DNA from: Acanthopleura granulata
Lineage: Eukaryota; Mollusca; Polyplacophora; Chitonida; Chitonidae
Direction: 5' to 3'
Assembly: GCA_016165875.1 (NCBI GenBank)
Contig: JABBOT010000033.1
Location: 496,001 to 560,000, forward strand
Length of the DNA stretch: 64,000 nt
This document shows positions 12,341 through 25,600 of this stretch, one piece after another. The notes below the pieces were generated by a model that did no database searches, was not told the origin of the DNA, and worked only from the letters and a program-made list of their open reading frames with translations. Position 1 is the stretch's first letter. Each line of letters begins with the position of its first letter. Position numbers and translations under genes: made by a program.

Positions 12341-13670
12341 ACTTTAATGAAAGAACAACTTTACTGCTTTACCTTTATATTGGTGTTTAGCACCATACTC
12401 AAGAATACTGCACCTAAATATCAGTGTTCAGGTTCAGGTTTGTCCGTGGAAGAAATCAGGAAAAACCAAGCCCATATAAAACCTCTGGCCTTTAGCGAGT
12501 GCCTGACAAACCTTCCGATGTTCTGCCGATCATCCGATCAGAAAGTCCATTGTTATATTTCCATCTACTTACATGTTAACTTGTCTTTTGTCTCAAGTCG
12601 GCACATAGCTTTGCGAGCCTCGAAATCCCCTGAGCTGGTAATGTTAAACCGACGACATGTCTCTTGTAAAAATTCTGATGGCGTTGTTTGTTTGGTCGAT
12701 TGTTTCCAGTTTAACTTCGTTTTCAACATTATTTCAGTCTTAACTGTAGCAGGCGGGGCCCTGTTCCGACATAGTTATAGTGCTGCCTCACTGGAACGCC
12801 ATGCCGAAGACACCAGACATGACATCCCCTCAAATCCCCATCCCCATGCAACCTGTCACATTATACTGACACCTGCCTTATCAGTGCTTGGCATGTTCAT
12901 CCTGTGCCATGCAGGAACCAGCGCTGACAGCTTTAGAGAACTGTACAGAAGTTTTCAACCACGAACCGAAGGATCTTTACTTAAGTAGAAAATTTAGGAC
13001 ATTTCGTGAACCAGAGGCCAATTCCATAAATCAATTTTTGACTTTAAAACTGTTTCACTTTATTTATGTTTTAAAAGGTTTGCTTCAATGCAAAACTGCT
13101 TTGTGGAATCGGTCTAGAAGAACAGGACATCACCAATTCTTTTCAGCTGGAAAACATCTTCTGCTTGCAATATCTCAACGCTGATGCGTTCTTTACTTGA
13201 AGATGGTTTCTTTAAGTAATACGTAAGTAGACATTCATACTTGTATGTGCGGTTTTGGGTCAATAGTTTCCAAAAAAAAAAACATTTAACAGAAACCGTT
13301 AAAAACTTAAGAAAACCTAAATATAAAGTAAGAAATTATGAGGGTTCATGCCAAGAGAAGCTGTCGACAGTTTTCAATAATTGAAAGACGAGAGGAATGT
13401 TTTAGGCAGAAGAATGAAATCAGCATCCAAATCGTGTACCATGCTATTGTGTAAGTTGTCCTTAATCAAATATACTCGACCAAAGATATCAAACACAATG
13501 ATCCATTCACTCACACTACACTGAGCTGCGTCACATCGGAACACAGCGACAGTGCCAGAACCTGGAGTGGTACGAATAAGACTACAAATCACTCTTTATT
13601 CGTTTCTTACTGATTCGTCTCCGCCTGATAAATTCCTATTACTAGCATTGCATTTTCCTTTATTCCTTGG

Positions 13671-13928
13671 ACGAGGGGATTAGCGTGCCAGCGCGGCGTA
13701 ATGACCTAGGTACCTCTCACCAATGCTGTCGCTGTGGGTCCATGCTCAACTCATACTGCCTTCGTCTCGGGGGGGGGGGGGCAGGAGGGAGGAGGGCACC
13801 AGCAACCTGCCGATGGTCGTGGGTTCGCCCGGGCTCTGCCTGGTATCATAATGCTGGCCGCCATCCTATAGGTGAAATATTCTTGAGTACAAGAAAACAC
13901 CAGTGAAAAGAAATGAAATCAAATCAAA
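13671..13928 (+). mobile_element. Near full-length tRNA-headed SINE with G-run (copy A)
   Basis: The head TTAGCGTGCCAGCGCGGCGT (A-box region), ACCTCTCACCAATGCTGTCG and the GTGGGTCCATGC B-box region are present. A run of 13 G (13769-13781) and GGAGGGAGGAGGG then replace the usual sequence before CAGCAACCTGCCGATGGTCG. The 3' end TATTCTTGAGTACAAG and an A-rich tail follow. It is the most complete SINE in copy A. Confidence 0.85.
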
Positions 13929-14894
13929 TCTTTTGACCTAATTTTGCTTTATCCATTGTTCTTGGGAATGTATAAGTTGGTACTCTCTAAGCAATCACTT
14001 GGATAGTTAGAATAAAACTTTATAACTGAGGTATGCTAACCACAGGCTGGGTTTCATCGTTTGTCAGTTATCATTCTGTGGCAGCGGTTCCTCTCCTAGT
14101 TTTGTCCTCCCTGCTGTTTATATCTTCTACATTGTTCTACATTGACGCGACACACTATCAAGATCTTATAATATAAACTGCATTTGTGAAATATAAAGTG
14201 AAAGCCTAGATTTAAAATTCAATGTGCGTGGGCGGTCATAACATCACAGTTTTTAAAGTACACACATATGTTACCCCTTGATCGATTCCACACCTTAGTG
14301 TACAATATTTATGGGTTCCTCGCATTACATATATACCGGTCTATTAATATAGAGATGTATATCTATATACAGGAATATCTAATATATAGGCCTCGACGAT
14401 CTGGCGTCCATTACCACCACGCTCATTATTGGCTTTGCTCCACACAAACGCATACCCATACTGAACTAAACTGATATAGCTTTCATAACTTTTGCTCCCA
14501 CGATATGGCTGCAATACATTGCCGAAGTGGCGCTCTAAGCCAAAATAGTTCATTCCTTCATGCAATCATTCATAACCTTTGCTAATATACTTGAAGTTAG
14601 ATGTAAGTAAGTAGGACGCAAGCCTCCCGTTTATAGCGTGTGATGCACACGAAACAATAAAATGTCAGCTTGTTCATACACTTACAAAAACATGCATACC
14701 GGTGTATATATATAAATGCATGCTAATGTAGATAATAGAACATTTCTCTAATAACCTCTACTATACTCGAGTATGTATAGCATAATGCAAACTCACATAC
14801 TGGGCAATATATGTTTTATAGTCCAATCTACACTATACACACATAAAGTGAAGTGCAAGCTCAAATATACCCTATCATATTTTCACTATGGAAC

Positions 14895-15205
14895 AAGGTG
14901 CGGGTCGGGGTCTATTGGTTAGAGGCGCTAGTTTTCCAATCACGAGGTGCAGGTTTCGTCCCGGTCTTGGGCAGGGATTTCGTACATTCCCGCTTTCTCA
15001 CAGCTTGTGGGACCTTTGGAGACGGCTGGAGCAGAGCTTAATTGTATTAAACCCATATACCGTTTAAGTATGCACGTCGAACGTGGAACAGTTTGTGAGT
15101 AACTGGCCAAAGGTCACTCCGAGCACGTCCGGTTTCCTCCACTGCCGATGAAACTGACAGTCATGATATACTTGAATATGGCGAGCGTAAAGGAATACTC
15201 AAGTT
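14895..15205 (+). mobile_element. Second SINE type, plus strand (copy A)
   Basis: A tRNA-like head (GGTCTATTGGTTAGAGGCGC then GAGGTGCAGGTTTCGTCC as A- and B-box-like parts) is followed by a body unlike the first SINE type (GTGAGTAACTGGCCAAAGGT, CGGTTTCCTCCACTGCCGAT) and an end CTTGAATATGGCGAGCGTAA. Similar bodies occur at about 46250-46360 and 54830-54900. Confidence 0.65.
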
Positions 15206-15649
15206 CATGTTGTAGACAATACATATATACTTTTAAATGCGACATGTACACATAGGTACAAACGCTGCAATAGTCTAGCTGTAGGTAGCTTCGGAGTTAC
15301 CTGGAGCTAGCAATAGGCACTGTTATCATGTGTAAACGTGTTTCTTTGCGGAAAATATATAGCTTTGACCGCCGTTTATGTGTGGCGTAAAACAGCAATG
15401 AAGCAAATAAAGAAATCAAATTTTGATGAAAGCTTTATTGACTCTTCTGTCAACGTTAGTTGTCTTTCCTTTCTATCCGATTTCTTTTCTCTTTTTCTGG
15501 GAGGGGGGTGGGCATTCTTGTTTTGGCAGCCATATTTTGATAATCCTCACAGGGTAAATTTCGACGAATGGCGCAGGGTTCAACAATAACTTCTCGATCA
15601 CAGTGGATGTGTTAAAAACTGTAGACGCAATTCAACACTCCCCACCGGC

Positions 15650-15716
15650 TGTACGTGGGAAAGTTTTCTGGGTCATTACGCTGCGCTAGAGTGCTAACCA
15701 ACTGAGTCACGGGGTA
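15650..15716 (-). mobile_element. SINE head fragment, minus strand (copy A)
   Basis: TACGTGGGAAAGTTTTCTGG, GGTCATTACGCTGCGCTAGA and GTGCTAACCAACTGAGTCAC are the reverse of the tRNA-derived head of the first SINE type. A counterpart is at 40848-40914. Confidence 0.65.
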
Positions 15717-16606
15717 CCCTATATGTTTTAACTGGAAACATTTATAATAGGCCTGTGCATCATAACGACAACGCTGCATGAACACATTACACAGAGCACA
15801 ACCATATTATAGAACGTTGTTCCAACGTCGGTCTCAAACCGTGTGGGTGAAGCTGGCTAAATTTCAGAGGCCGAAAGCGGAATATATGCTGGCTTTGCTG
15901 TAATTGGATAATTTAGGCAATGGCCACAGCTCGTTAGAGCTTTTAGCATGAGGCCTAAGCAGGCACAGAGACCCGTTCTGTACACATAGACCTGTTCAGT
16001 TATATAGCAACATGCAGCAACGGTAAACTATGTTTGGCGCCAGCATCAGACTATACTCGGGCTCACTCACTGGCCTTTGGGAATTCGACTTCGGATATTG
16101 TTTTCCTGGTTGACGACCTGACCTGTGATTTGGGTAGTTCTTAATAATATGTGGACGTATAATTACACAAATTACACAAATCGTGTACTGCTGATACACA
16201 AAGATTATGTGCATGTGCAATTATGTCAGAACAATGCGTGCCACTCGTACACGGTGGTTTTTAGAGTACACATATTTATTTGTTTATTTATGTTATTTAT
16301 TTATTATGTTTATACAATGATGATGGATATTTAGACAACCAAGTGGCCCCATTAAAACCACCGACCTTTAGCGAGTTACTGATGGGCGAACTTTATCATG
16401 TGCAATACATGGATGCATACGGATATGTACATCACCGTGTTGGAAGGCTGTAACTGGTTTTCAGCAAATGTTAAACAGCAAACCGTCACATGAGCATTTG
16501 CAGCTTATTATCACCAGTTAAGGTCGCTGAACAGCCAGGGCTGTTTCCGCATTTCCTGTGTCCTAGCAGTTCAAAGTCAAGCACCTTCGCCATTCGTCTA
16601 CAAGGG

Positions 16607-16671
16607 TTTTTTTTTTTTTTTTTTTTTTTTTCTCTCTTGTTTTCGGTTTTTTGCTGTTGTTGTTGTTGTTG
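16607..16671 (+). repeat. T25 homopolymer and (TTG)n tract (copy A)
   Basis: A run of 25 T (16607-16631) followed by TTGTTGTTGTTG-type repeats (16653-16671). The copy B counterpart at 41804-41865 has 22 T. These low-complexity tracts create spurious poly-Phe, poly-Lys and poly-Gln frames on both strands. Confidence 0.9.
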
Positions 16672-17294
16672 GGTTTTTCTTAGTTTAGGACAGGTTACGT
16701 CCAACACCACAGTTGTATAATATTTGCAATCAAGATCATCACAGGCATAGCCTTGATTTCTTGGGCCGAAAACATGGATAGGAACTGAGTTCTTTGAGTG
16801 ACAAATTTCGATATGCATGGTTATACCCCCCTCCCCACTTTGATAAATATTGCTCGGTCAATAACAGTATAGTCTACACGTAATTAAAAGCTAATTGGAA
16901 CAGGAAAATATGTTGATACTATTTACTGTTCTGTATTTCTGCAATGCATTTGAAAAAAAAACGGTTGGTAATGAATTTTTTATAAAATGTCACATTTTGT
17001 GTTCTGTTTCACTGGTTTTACAGCCTTTCACTGCATGGTGTTATATACCTAATTTGTCAAACCAGTGACGTAAACTGAATTTGGGAAAAATGGATCCATA
17101 TTGATACGGGGTAAGGGGCTTGTGTGGCTACTTGATCCGAGCGCAGAGTTTGTAGAGGAAGCGTTTTGAATGGAAGCGTTTTAGGGAAACCCTCACGATG
17201 GAGCCTATATAGTCTTGTCAGACACAACTAGGTAACACAACGTGCAGAGTGGAAACTGTGCGCTGAGGTTGCCACTAACTATACCCGTAACCTT

Positions 17295-17316
17295 TATAAA
17301 ACTATATAGTTTTATA
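17295..17316. repeat. 22-bp perfect palindrome
   Basis: TATAAAACTAT and its exact reverse complement lie back to back, about 195 bases beyond the end of copy A. It is AT-rich and able to form a cruciform; no function can be assigned. Confidence 0.8.
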
Positions 17317-18992
17317 GATAAACCTGTGGACAAAGTGACTACAACGACAAGGGGTTAAATAACAAGAAAGGAGTTCTTTAATATATACTTACTACTTATA
17401 CTTACTATGTGCCGCTGTCCCGGGTTCAAAGTGGAGAGAGAGCGAACGCCTACCAAACAAGTCAATCCCAGTTCAATTTGGTGAAGTCCGAAAGCATAGG
17501 GTATCTCCAAAGGAGGGAAGTTATAGTCTTAGATCGGGGGTATCAGGAAGCACAGTAACGTAGCGTATAAGTGGCCAAAAGACTTCTGCTTCTCTTTTTT
17601 AATTGAAACTGGGGGATTCGCTTATATAGCAGTGAACAAGTAAATCTTTTGTTTCTAAATTCCCGGTCGTAAATTTTGAAGCCTGCGTTATCTCACTTAA
17701 TGTATCGTCTGGAGGTGCTCTCTTTCCTCCTTTGGGTAACATTAATGGGGACCAACGGCGAGAACCATCTTTGACACGTGTGGGAATTTCAGCTTGGGCC
17801 ATGATGTAGCATTGTCCCATGTGGACAATCAGCCACGCCAAACGAACTTAAACCCGACCGTGAATTTAATCACCTTGTGTGGGCCTTAAACTTACGCGGT
17901 TCCTAACCCGGACACATGTAATCACGACATGTGCCTCGTAACAACCCGTAAAACTGACCACCAACGTATAAGAAAAATTCTTGAGTTTTGCTTTAAAGCA
18001 AATGGTACAATAAAATAAATGATGGTTTTAAAATCATGAAATGTTACATGTTTAGTGGTAAAATGGTGAATTTTACCGTGAGTTGCTTCTAACGGCTTTT
18101 GGTAAAACGGAAGTCACAGATCGTAATCACTTCCAACCAGTTTTAAGAAGTAAAGGCCTTCGAAGTGGAGAAGTTGTTTCTTATTTACGACACACCGGGG
18201 TTTACTTTTACCATGGAAGACTCTGACGGGCGACACAAAAGGGTCCCAGTTGTAGTAAAACACATTGTTCCCTGGTGTAACGCTTCAGTGCTTCGTAAAT
18301 GTTTCATGAGCACACATGCACAGAGAAGTGTGACGTAATGCAGGATAAAACAAAGGAGCTTATAACTGGTTTTGTTAAAGGCGGGAAGGAGTGTTACGAG
18401 TTCTCCATTTTCGATCGTATAATATGACCTGAAGCAAAAAAAAAAAAAAAAAAAAAAAGAGTGGCAGTATGCAAGGAGCTAACAGATAAGCCTTAGTTAC
18501 ATTTCTTGTAACTAAGATGTGAACGCCAAATTCGGAAGAAAAAAGGAAAACAAAAGAGACAGAACGTTCCTTTATATGTGCGATGATCACATGGGAATTG
18601 AAACCGGAACTTCAGTTCACGCATGAAAAAAATGACGTACATATTATATATGTACAGGTATAATATATTATTAACTTTATTTATGAGGCTTGACCTACTT
18701 CTTCAATTACAAAGACACAAAAACAATTACCTTACGTAGCATTTGCTGGCCTTCTTCAAACGCTTGGGTTTGCTTTTTTGTTTTTAACCCCTCAAACTAA
18801 CCCCGGCAACTCGTCTATGTCAATATTTGAACAACAAAATGTCACGGTTACGTCAACATCCTCATTGCACTCTGCAACTGTTTACCTCTCTGTTTCCTAG
18901 AAATGGAGCATCGTGTTTCTCTTCTTACGCTGATGTTCATGGTCAGCTGATATTTAGAGCTTAGGCGTTAACTTAGTTTCATACCATCAAAA

Positions 18993-19184
18993 AGTCTCCC
19001 GTTAAATCCGTCATTTGAGGGATGACGGATTGCCTGCCCGTTGATCTAGCAGATTAATCCGTTCTTGTTAACGAAATAATCCTTCCTGATGAAGAATTAA
19101 TCCGTAATCAGGAAGGAATTAATCCATTAGATCAACAGAAAGGCAATCCATCATCACTCAAACGATAGATTTGACAGAAAATTA
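18993..19184. mobile_element. Long imperfect inverted repeat (foldback or MITE)
   Basis: The left arm has TTTGAGGGATGACGGATTGC then GTTGATCTAGCAGATTAATC (19013-19056). The right arm, read on the other strand, has TTTGAGTGATGATGGATTGC then GTTGATCTAATGGATTAATT. The centre adds a nested CCTTCCTGAT/ATCAGGAAGG pair (about 19082-19124). The whole could fold into one hairpin of nearly 190 bases. There is no open frame. Confidence 0.75.
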
Positions 19185-21882
19185 TTTTGAGGGTGTATAC
19201 AACTAATGTAGACGGAACATTGAATTTTATGTTCAGTTAGGATTGCGAAAACACTGAAATTCTGGTCAGTTTAGCTAATGTAGAGAGAGCACCAATTAAA
19301 TTCGCGTTTATTTAACGTATCGAGAAAATTGAAATTCATGCAAGGCTATCATACATGTAGTTAACATTGAAGTCCATAACTGGCTTATAGGCAACAGGAA
19401 GAGCATAGTTAATGATAAGATGATGGAGACATTTAAAATCACGTTTTAAATTAAGTAATGTAGCGCGAACCTTCAAATTCATGTTCAACTGATGTTTCAG
19501 CTCAAATATCGAAATAAACGTTTAGCCAATAAATGAGGAGATATTTCAATTCATGTTCAGGTAACGTAACGAGAATATCAAAATTCGTGTTCAACCAACA
19601 CAGAATGGGAAGACTGATATTCATATTCAGCTAATTTAGAGGACACAGCATGTCAACAGTGATGGTCATCTATAGTCTACAGTGTAAAATCAACGTCCAA
19701 CCACCAACAGTGCCAGTGAAGGGGCGAGATGGATATTTCACCTCCAAGATCCATCGATCTGCATACATTTTTATCATTGTACATTTCTCTCGTTCTACAG
19801 CACACTGAAGTGTTGTTCTTTTTTCAAACTTGTGACTTAGACATTAAAAGAAATCCACCTGTATAGGTATAGGGACATGGAATTAAGTTTCTATAGGTTG
19901 CACATGCGCAATTGGAGCAATCGGGTTCACGATTTCCTGCTAATAATAGAGTGCTGGAGTACTAACTTGATAATACTGCCAGACAGGCTTTATAGTTTGG
20001 CGACACACTATAAATTTCTGCGCTGTTATTGGATATCCGGTTAAAATATATCAAAACTTTGTCTGTTTTGGATAGAAGTGATAGCTTTATGTCTAGGCTT
20101 ACTACCTCCCCCTATCCCCCACCCCCACCACCACTACCACCACATCTTCCATGGAGGTTACCAAGGTTGCTGGGTTGATTTCTGACATGTGAAACTTTCG
20201 GGATATACATTTTGGGGATTCAAGTTGACAAATTCACCAGCTTACATAAAATAGTAAGGAAAATAATTGCGCTCGTGTAAAATACATAGCGATACCTCGA
20301 TCGGACAACAAACTGACCAATAATGGTCAGTAAAAATGACCAGTATGTTTGATTGACATAGTGCTGCCACCCAGTTCGTCGCTCGCAATTAACACTGTTT
20401 CAAGTCGCACTGACACGACTCAGTGTGCAGCCAAGCGCGCCGTGAAGTAACCCTGGGTAACTCAATGCGGCATTCATCATGTTTAAGAGAACAGTTCACT
20501 ATGTCGTCACGCTTCCCTGGTTATACAGAGCTCACAACCTTCTGAAGGTTCGCATACCAGTACTTGTAGAGCTCATCCATTCAGAGTGCCAGCGACAAAA
20601 GCTCATTTATTGGAACAACAATAATGGAGAATGTATACGTTATACCTTCGGGTACTCTGTTGGAATAATTGATCGGCTAATCTGCGTGGGGTGATATGGC
20701 GCTAGATACGAGTCAAACATCAATGTGTTTACCCGTAAACAAAACACACAACGTACCATGGAGACCATAAACATGAGTAGACAAACTGATAAGTGCATGA
20801 CCTCGCCGGCTGGCCGGCCGGAGAAAAAAAAATGGGCGTGGCGCGGGCAACCTTTTTGAGGCTCTAGATAGGGGTTATCGACATCCAGACAGTTTTGAAC
20901 ATTCCACTGTTTTATTACTTTAGGAAAGAAATAAAGATGCACATATTGGAGAACTGAAAGCTAAAAACAAGTAAACCAATGATATCACACTACAATTACT
21001 TCAAATGTAAGCGAATTGGGAACCTTTTTTGACACGAACAACGTATGATATGATCAATACTATTCGGGTCTATTGGTCTACTTTTGACGGAAAATAACCA
21101 TTCGATATCTGATAAACGATGCATATATTGCATGGTTAAACGCCACCCATATTACTTACGACCGATAGCTCCAGACCGGTTAAAGCACACAGATTAGGAT
21201 CTGAAAAGCAAGAATTATAATTCAGTAAACAATTTTAATTTTACATCGACAGTATTGTTCGTGAATTTCCACCAAAACTGGGATGTGAACTTCAAAGATT
21301 GCGCAAATTTCTGTCGAAGTCGCCAGATGGTGTTTCACAACCGAACTTGACCAGTGTTCATGTGGCCAGTGTTCATGTGACCAGTGTTTTCAGCCAGCTT
21401 TGTCCGGGTTGTGTATACTGGATGTAGATCAAGGTTAACATTTGTAGCTTTGTGCTGGTCTGAGGGTGTTATCGTGCAGAACGTACTGAGCCTCATATAC
21501 ACACGTACTACACCTACACTGCTAAAAGCTGTAGCTGGATGGCTGACGTGTAACTGACACCGATCAGTTCGTACAGATATGGGTCATGTTGACAATCCAT
21601 GGTTTCGGGCCGCTTGTCGTGGAAATCACGCTTCACAGTGAGTGGTTTTCGATGCACTGCCCACGCTCGTACCAGGCAAAGACTTGCACTGTAAAAAAAA
21701 AAAAAAAAAAAAAAGAAAAAATTCCAAAAATCGAAATGTATCAGGATCATGGTTTGTGCTGCGTGATATGGCAACGGAACGGAAATGGAAACACACGTTT
21801 GCTGCTGTTGTTTGTGGTACAATCCTCGCATTGTTTCATTTATTAATTTATTTGATTAACAAATTAATTAACATTAATTAAC

Positions 21883-21975
21883 AATATTTCACTTGCATAA
21901 CGGCGGTCTGCATTATGGCTGGAGGAAACCAGGAAGAACCCGAGGAAAACTAACGACCATCCGCAAGTAGCAACC
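21883..21975 (-). mobile_element. SINE fragment, minus strand
   Basis: AATATTTCACTTGCATAACG, GGTCTGCATTATGGCTGGAG and ACGACCATCCGCAAGTAGCA are the reverse of the 3' half of the common SINE. It sits between AT-rich simple repeats, including (TTATTG)n-like sequence at 21975-22025. Confidence 0.7.
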
Positions 21976-22119
21976 CATTATTGTTATTATACCCTATTGT
22001 TATTATCATTGTTATTGTTATTATATTACCAGCTCGTTATGTTTCGCACAGATCTCCTCGTGGCATGTACCGGTCCAAATGGCTACACGTTTACAGTGCT
22101 GCCTGACCAGCAGAAACGA

Positions 22120-22340
22120 CCGCCTCGCTGGCCTAGTGATTAAAGCGTCAACGATCCGTCGCTGGAGATCTGTGATCAAACCTGGGTGGTCATACCACAG
22201 ACTTTAAAAGTATATGTAGTACATGTTGCTTCCTGGTTTGGAGCTCTGCACAAGATTAGAACAAGGAAGTAATATGACTGGCAGGGGAGTCCTGTCTGCA
22301 TGGTGTGTGCGGCATGATGTTCAAGTGGACTCCTCTTACC
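22120..22340 (+). mobile_element. Third SINE type, plus strand, near full length
   Basis: The tRNA-like head has A-box-like CTGGCCTAGTGATTAAAGCG and B-box-like TGTGATCAAACCTGG (about 22174-22188). The body is distinct from the two other types (CATACCACAGACTTTAAAAG, GCAAGATTAGAACAAGGAAG-like, CATGATGTTCAAGTGGACTC). This style is familiar from molluscan sequences, from memory only. No coding capacity. Confidence 0.65.
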
Positions 22341-22626
22341 AATATAATTATACATACTAAGGACTAAACGTCATCATATGGCTTAATCTTGTTAAAAGAA
22401 AAGACAACCAAAAATATAACCAAAGTTATTCCAGAAGAGAGATCCATGCAGATCTAAACGGGCATAAGCATCTTTTTATGACGTGCTTGGTAACTATATA
22501 AATCACTTTTAATTTGGAATATTTACGAGGCCATAGGAAACGCCATTTTAATGAAACCGGAAACAAGATGCCGTTCTTCTACGCTCTTCAGTATTAATCT
22601 TTTGTATGCGAAGTACTATTACAGTC

Positions 22627-22649
22627 GGAGGCCACACACAGTGGCCTCC
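22627..22649. repeat. Short perfect hairpin
   Basis: GGAGGCCAC, loop ACACA, GTGGCCTCC: a 9-bp GC-rich stem. No other sign of a small RNA gene. Confidence 0.6.
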
Positions 22650-25600
22650 TGGTTGTGACCTTGGTGTATAACCCCGGGTGTATTCCACTATCACTTTCTC
22701 GTTGAAACTGGGTTTAAAGTATATCACAATTGTCTCGTAATCACAAGGAAAACAGCCGATGTAACACTACTCCTGTATGGCAAAATGGTGAACTAAGTAC
22801 TGCTGACATCACGGCGGAAATAGCTGTCTTTTCGGGTGATAGAAATATCTCGCTTTTGATTGGTTAAAGTTGAGGGCGTGGCGACCCGTTCGATATTCCC
22901 AACGTGGCCGTTTTTGCTTACTTTGAACTATGACATCTCGGTTATCACACATCACAAAATAAAAAGCGACGTTTTATGAACATATGAATGGGAATTTTTA
23001 TCGATGTATATATACGTTTGTTCTAGTGTTGTCTCTTTTTTAAAGCACGACGTAAAACCTAAGTACACATACATACATATTCAGGAACATAATGCCGAAG
23101 ACATCAGAAACCTCACGTAGTATACCGGTTTGACAGGTGGTCTCAAACGACACTGACTCTTTCATTTTTTTGTATTTTCCATGTTTTTGTTGATCATAAT
23201 CCTGTTTTTTTTTTTTTGTTTTTTTTTTTATTTTGCTGTAAATCAGTTCCTCTGTACTAACCACAGCATAAATACACAAACACACGGGCTGAATGAACTG
23301 CGTATACCCAAACAAGTGCTGAAAAGCTTGACTGAGGTCTCCTGTGTCTGAAGGTAATAATGCACAGCCCTCAACAAACCTTTATATTAGTTTGTGTGTA
23401 CAACTATAATAGTGAGTAATGGAATTCAATGTCAGTCGGAGAGTTGGAGACTTTACCTTTGTTTCTTTTTCTATACAAGAGTTATCACTTTACAAACCCC
23501 AAAAAGTGAAGTCTTTTACATTTGATTCAGTAATTGGCATACGAGTTATTGCAGTTTTACTTCGTGTAATATAACTTTGAGGGAACACTGATTCGTAAAT
23601 CGTAAATCTGAAGGAGTGCATGTCTTCAATTTTTTGACTTGCCCTGGTGATGACGTCAACAAATACCATAGGTTTCACAGAGTCACGTGGATTGAGCATA
23701 GTATCGTTGTGATGGCTGGTTTTCGATTCATGTGATATTGACGTGTGTGCATATAACACTGATGCACCGGCCCAGTATCACGACATTGCGTTCTTGTGTA
23801 GATACGACGTTGGTTAGGGACTGTTTACGAACAGTGAGATGTGAAACACTTCAGATATATTGAAACGCACAAAGGTCTCCAGAGTAATACCGGATTTGAC
23901 ACAAAATTTTGTCCATGATAATAAGTTAAGCCCTACTAACTATGTCTGATTCTGAGCTATTTTGATCTTAAAATGTGTTTTGAGGTGTATAAATAAGGTC
24001 GGGTAAAATCACACCGCAAAAAAATGATGTTTAGTGTCCTTTTTTAGCCTTTAAAAATGATTTTTTGAAGGGTGAATTTTAAAGGTTAATATAAGTAGGT
24101 GTCACTTTAGTGCATAATCTTTAGTTTAATATCAACCAGCTGAACTTGCACGTACATGTAGGGGTAAAGATGTTAGGACCTTCGTATGGAGATCCTTTTT
24201 CCTTACTAGATTATTGACATGTACAAATAATTACTTCCTTTCAACATCAATTTTTGACGTTTTACTATTCCCAGCGAAATACTTTTGTTCCTTCTTTTAA
24301 ATTATGGTAACTGTAGCTTGCCGCTGAGGCTGCCAGGCCCTTGATCAGTGATGTTACCTGTTTGTCAGGTACCTGGCCAAGGTCGGTGTTTTATCCCGGT
24401 GCACTCCGGTTTTTTCTACCCATAAATATCTGTATTCATTTAAGAGGGCAGAGTGGGGACAATACCCTGAGCAACACCCAACTCCTCCGTCGCCCTCCCC
24501 CAAATGTCACGTGAAGCTGTCTGTGATAGTGGCGAGGGAAGACTTTCACGTAACGAGGTCGCTTCGACATTTTGTTATCACGTGATGTCAGATAATCTAT
24601 TTTAGTCATGCGCGCAGTTACAGGGCGCTCTTGTCACATTGTGACCGCTTATGCATGCATTACTGGTCATCAGGTCGTCACTTCTTGCGGCTCTTATAAC
24701 GTGTTATATTCCCTCGAGGCATTAGCATCACCTCGCAACTTCGCTTTGGTATCACTTCACCCTAATTTTGTACATGTATTGACTCCCAACTCCTTGGCAT
24801 CAACTGGAATCTTTTTCTTAGCATCACATGGCAACTTTTTCCTACCATCAACTGGCAACCTTACCTTTAGGGATTCGTCTCGCAACTTCACTTTAGCTTC
24901 GCCTAGCTGTTTTGCCTTAACATCGGCTTCACGAATTCTAGCTACGTAGCGTCAAGTAGTATCTTCGCATAGTAGTGTTACAGAACGCCGTCGGAACTTG
25001 GTGGCATCATTATAAGTATATGTATAGTGTTTCTGTAGACACCGTTTGGCATCCACATCGCTGTAGGTGACTTCTGTGTCTCTTTCATATCATAGACATT
25101 AGTTAGTAACTTATATGACGCTGGTTCGCGTGCCATGTGGAATTCTTCTCATAATTTATCAATTTCTGGTCTGCCAATGTTAATGTCTAGATATTACTCT
25201 TATCGCAAACTGGGGGCGCTGGGCTAGTTGGTAACGTAGTAAATTAAAATTACAATTCTTGGATAGAAACATTTCAATCCACATTTAATTGTATGTCAGT
25301 AAACTGTTAATTGGTTCCATCCACTGCCAACTGTGAGATGTCCATAACCAATAGTTTTATTGTTGTTACAGTGCACTTTTAGTGGCCACAATTACTGTAT
25401 GAAACAGATCTGTAGTTTCTTGTCAACCTGTTCATTATGAGAATGGCTCAAGTGGCCCCTCTGCATAAATAAAAGATACCACAAGATGCTGGAAAGACAG
25501 GATATAAACAGTGTGTGTGTGTGGGAGTTCTTTATTTATTTTTTTTTCGAGATGAACAAAATAAGTTGCTTATACATGTGTATGATTTAATTTGACCTAC

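Larger units (their letters stand above)
8885..13670. other. 3' flank of PLAC8 copy A, no supported gene
   Basis: This may include a long 3'UTR. AATAAA motifs occur at 10799 and about 11880, but no transcript end can be chosen. Open frames here (131 codons near 9030, 79 near 11160, 213 near 12347) lack family features. The last one crosses SINE tail and dispersed-repeat sequence. The counterpart is 34155-38855. Confidence 0.55.
1..17100 (+). repeat. Copy A of a large direct duplication
   Basis: This segment is repeated almost base for base at about 25536-42294. The match starts at the first base of the window, so its true left edge is not visible. It ends sharply after the shared TGGATCCATA at 17091-17100, beyond which the copies are unrelated. 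Differences seen by eye are scattered substitutions, homopolymer and tetranucleotide length changes, a 224-bp stretch present only here (368-591), a 91-bp stretch present only here (11999-12089) and a 53-bp tandem duplication present only here (5757-5862). It contains one PLAC8-family gene. It may be a true segmental duplication or an uncollapsed second haplotype. Confidence 0.97.
17101..25535. other. Unshared spacer between the two duplicate copies
   Basis: Single-copy within the window, AT-rich, with no supported gene. Contents: a 22-bp perfect palindrome (17295-17316), poly-A runs (about 18437-18458 and 21693-21714), a long inverted repeat (18993-19184), a SINE fragment (21883-21975), a different tRNA-headed SINE (22120-22340), a GGAGGCCAC hairpin (22627-22649), a loosely repetitive GCATCA/GGCAACTT-rich stretch (about 24720-24915) and a GT repeat just before copy B. 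If copy B is a partial tandem unit, the missing 8.4 kb of that unit corresponds to this spacer. Confidence 0.7.

Noticed and set aside
12347..12988. 213-codon open frame (236 codons in copy B at 37473-38183)
   Set aside because: It begins in SINE-tail sequence and crosses a dispersed repeat (GCTGCCTCACTGGAACGCCA). It has no family features, and copies A and B differ by amino-acid-changing substitutions. Treated as chance.
16486..16818. Poly-Gln/poly-Lys frame
   Set aside because: Produced entirely by the (TTG)n and T-run tracts on the opposite strand.
22120..22340. Possible true tRNA gene
   Set aside because: The A- and B-box-like words are present but a cloverleaf with a paired acceptor stem cannot be drawn, and a SINE body follows.
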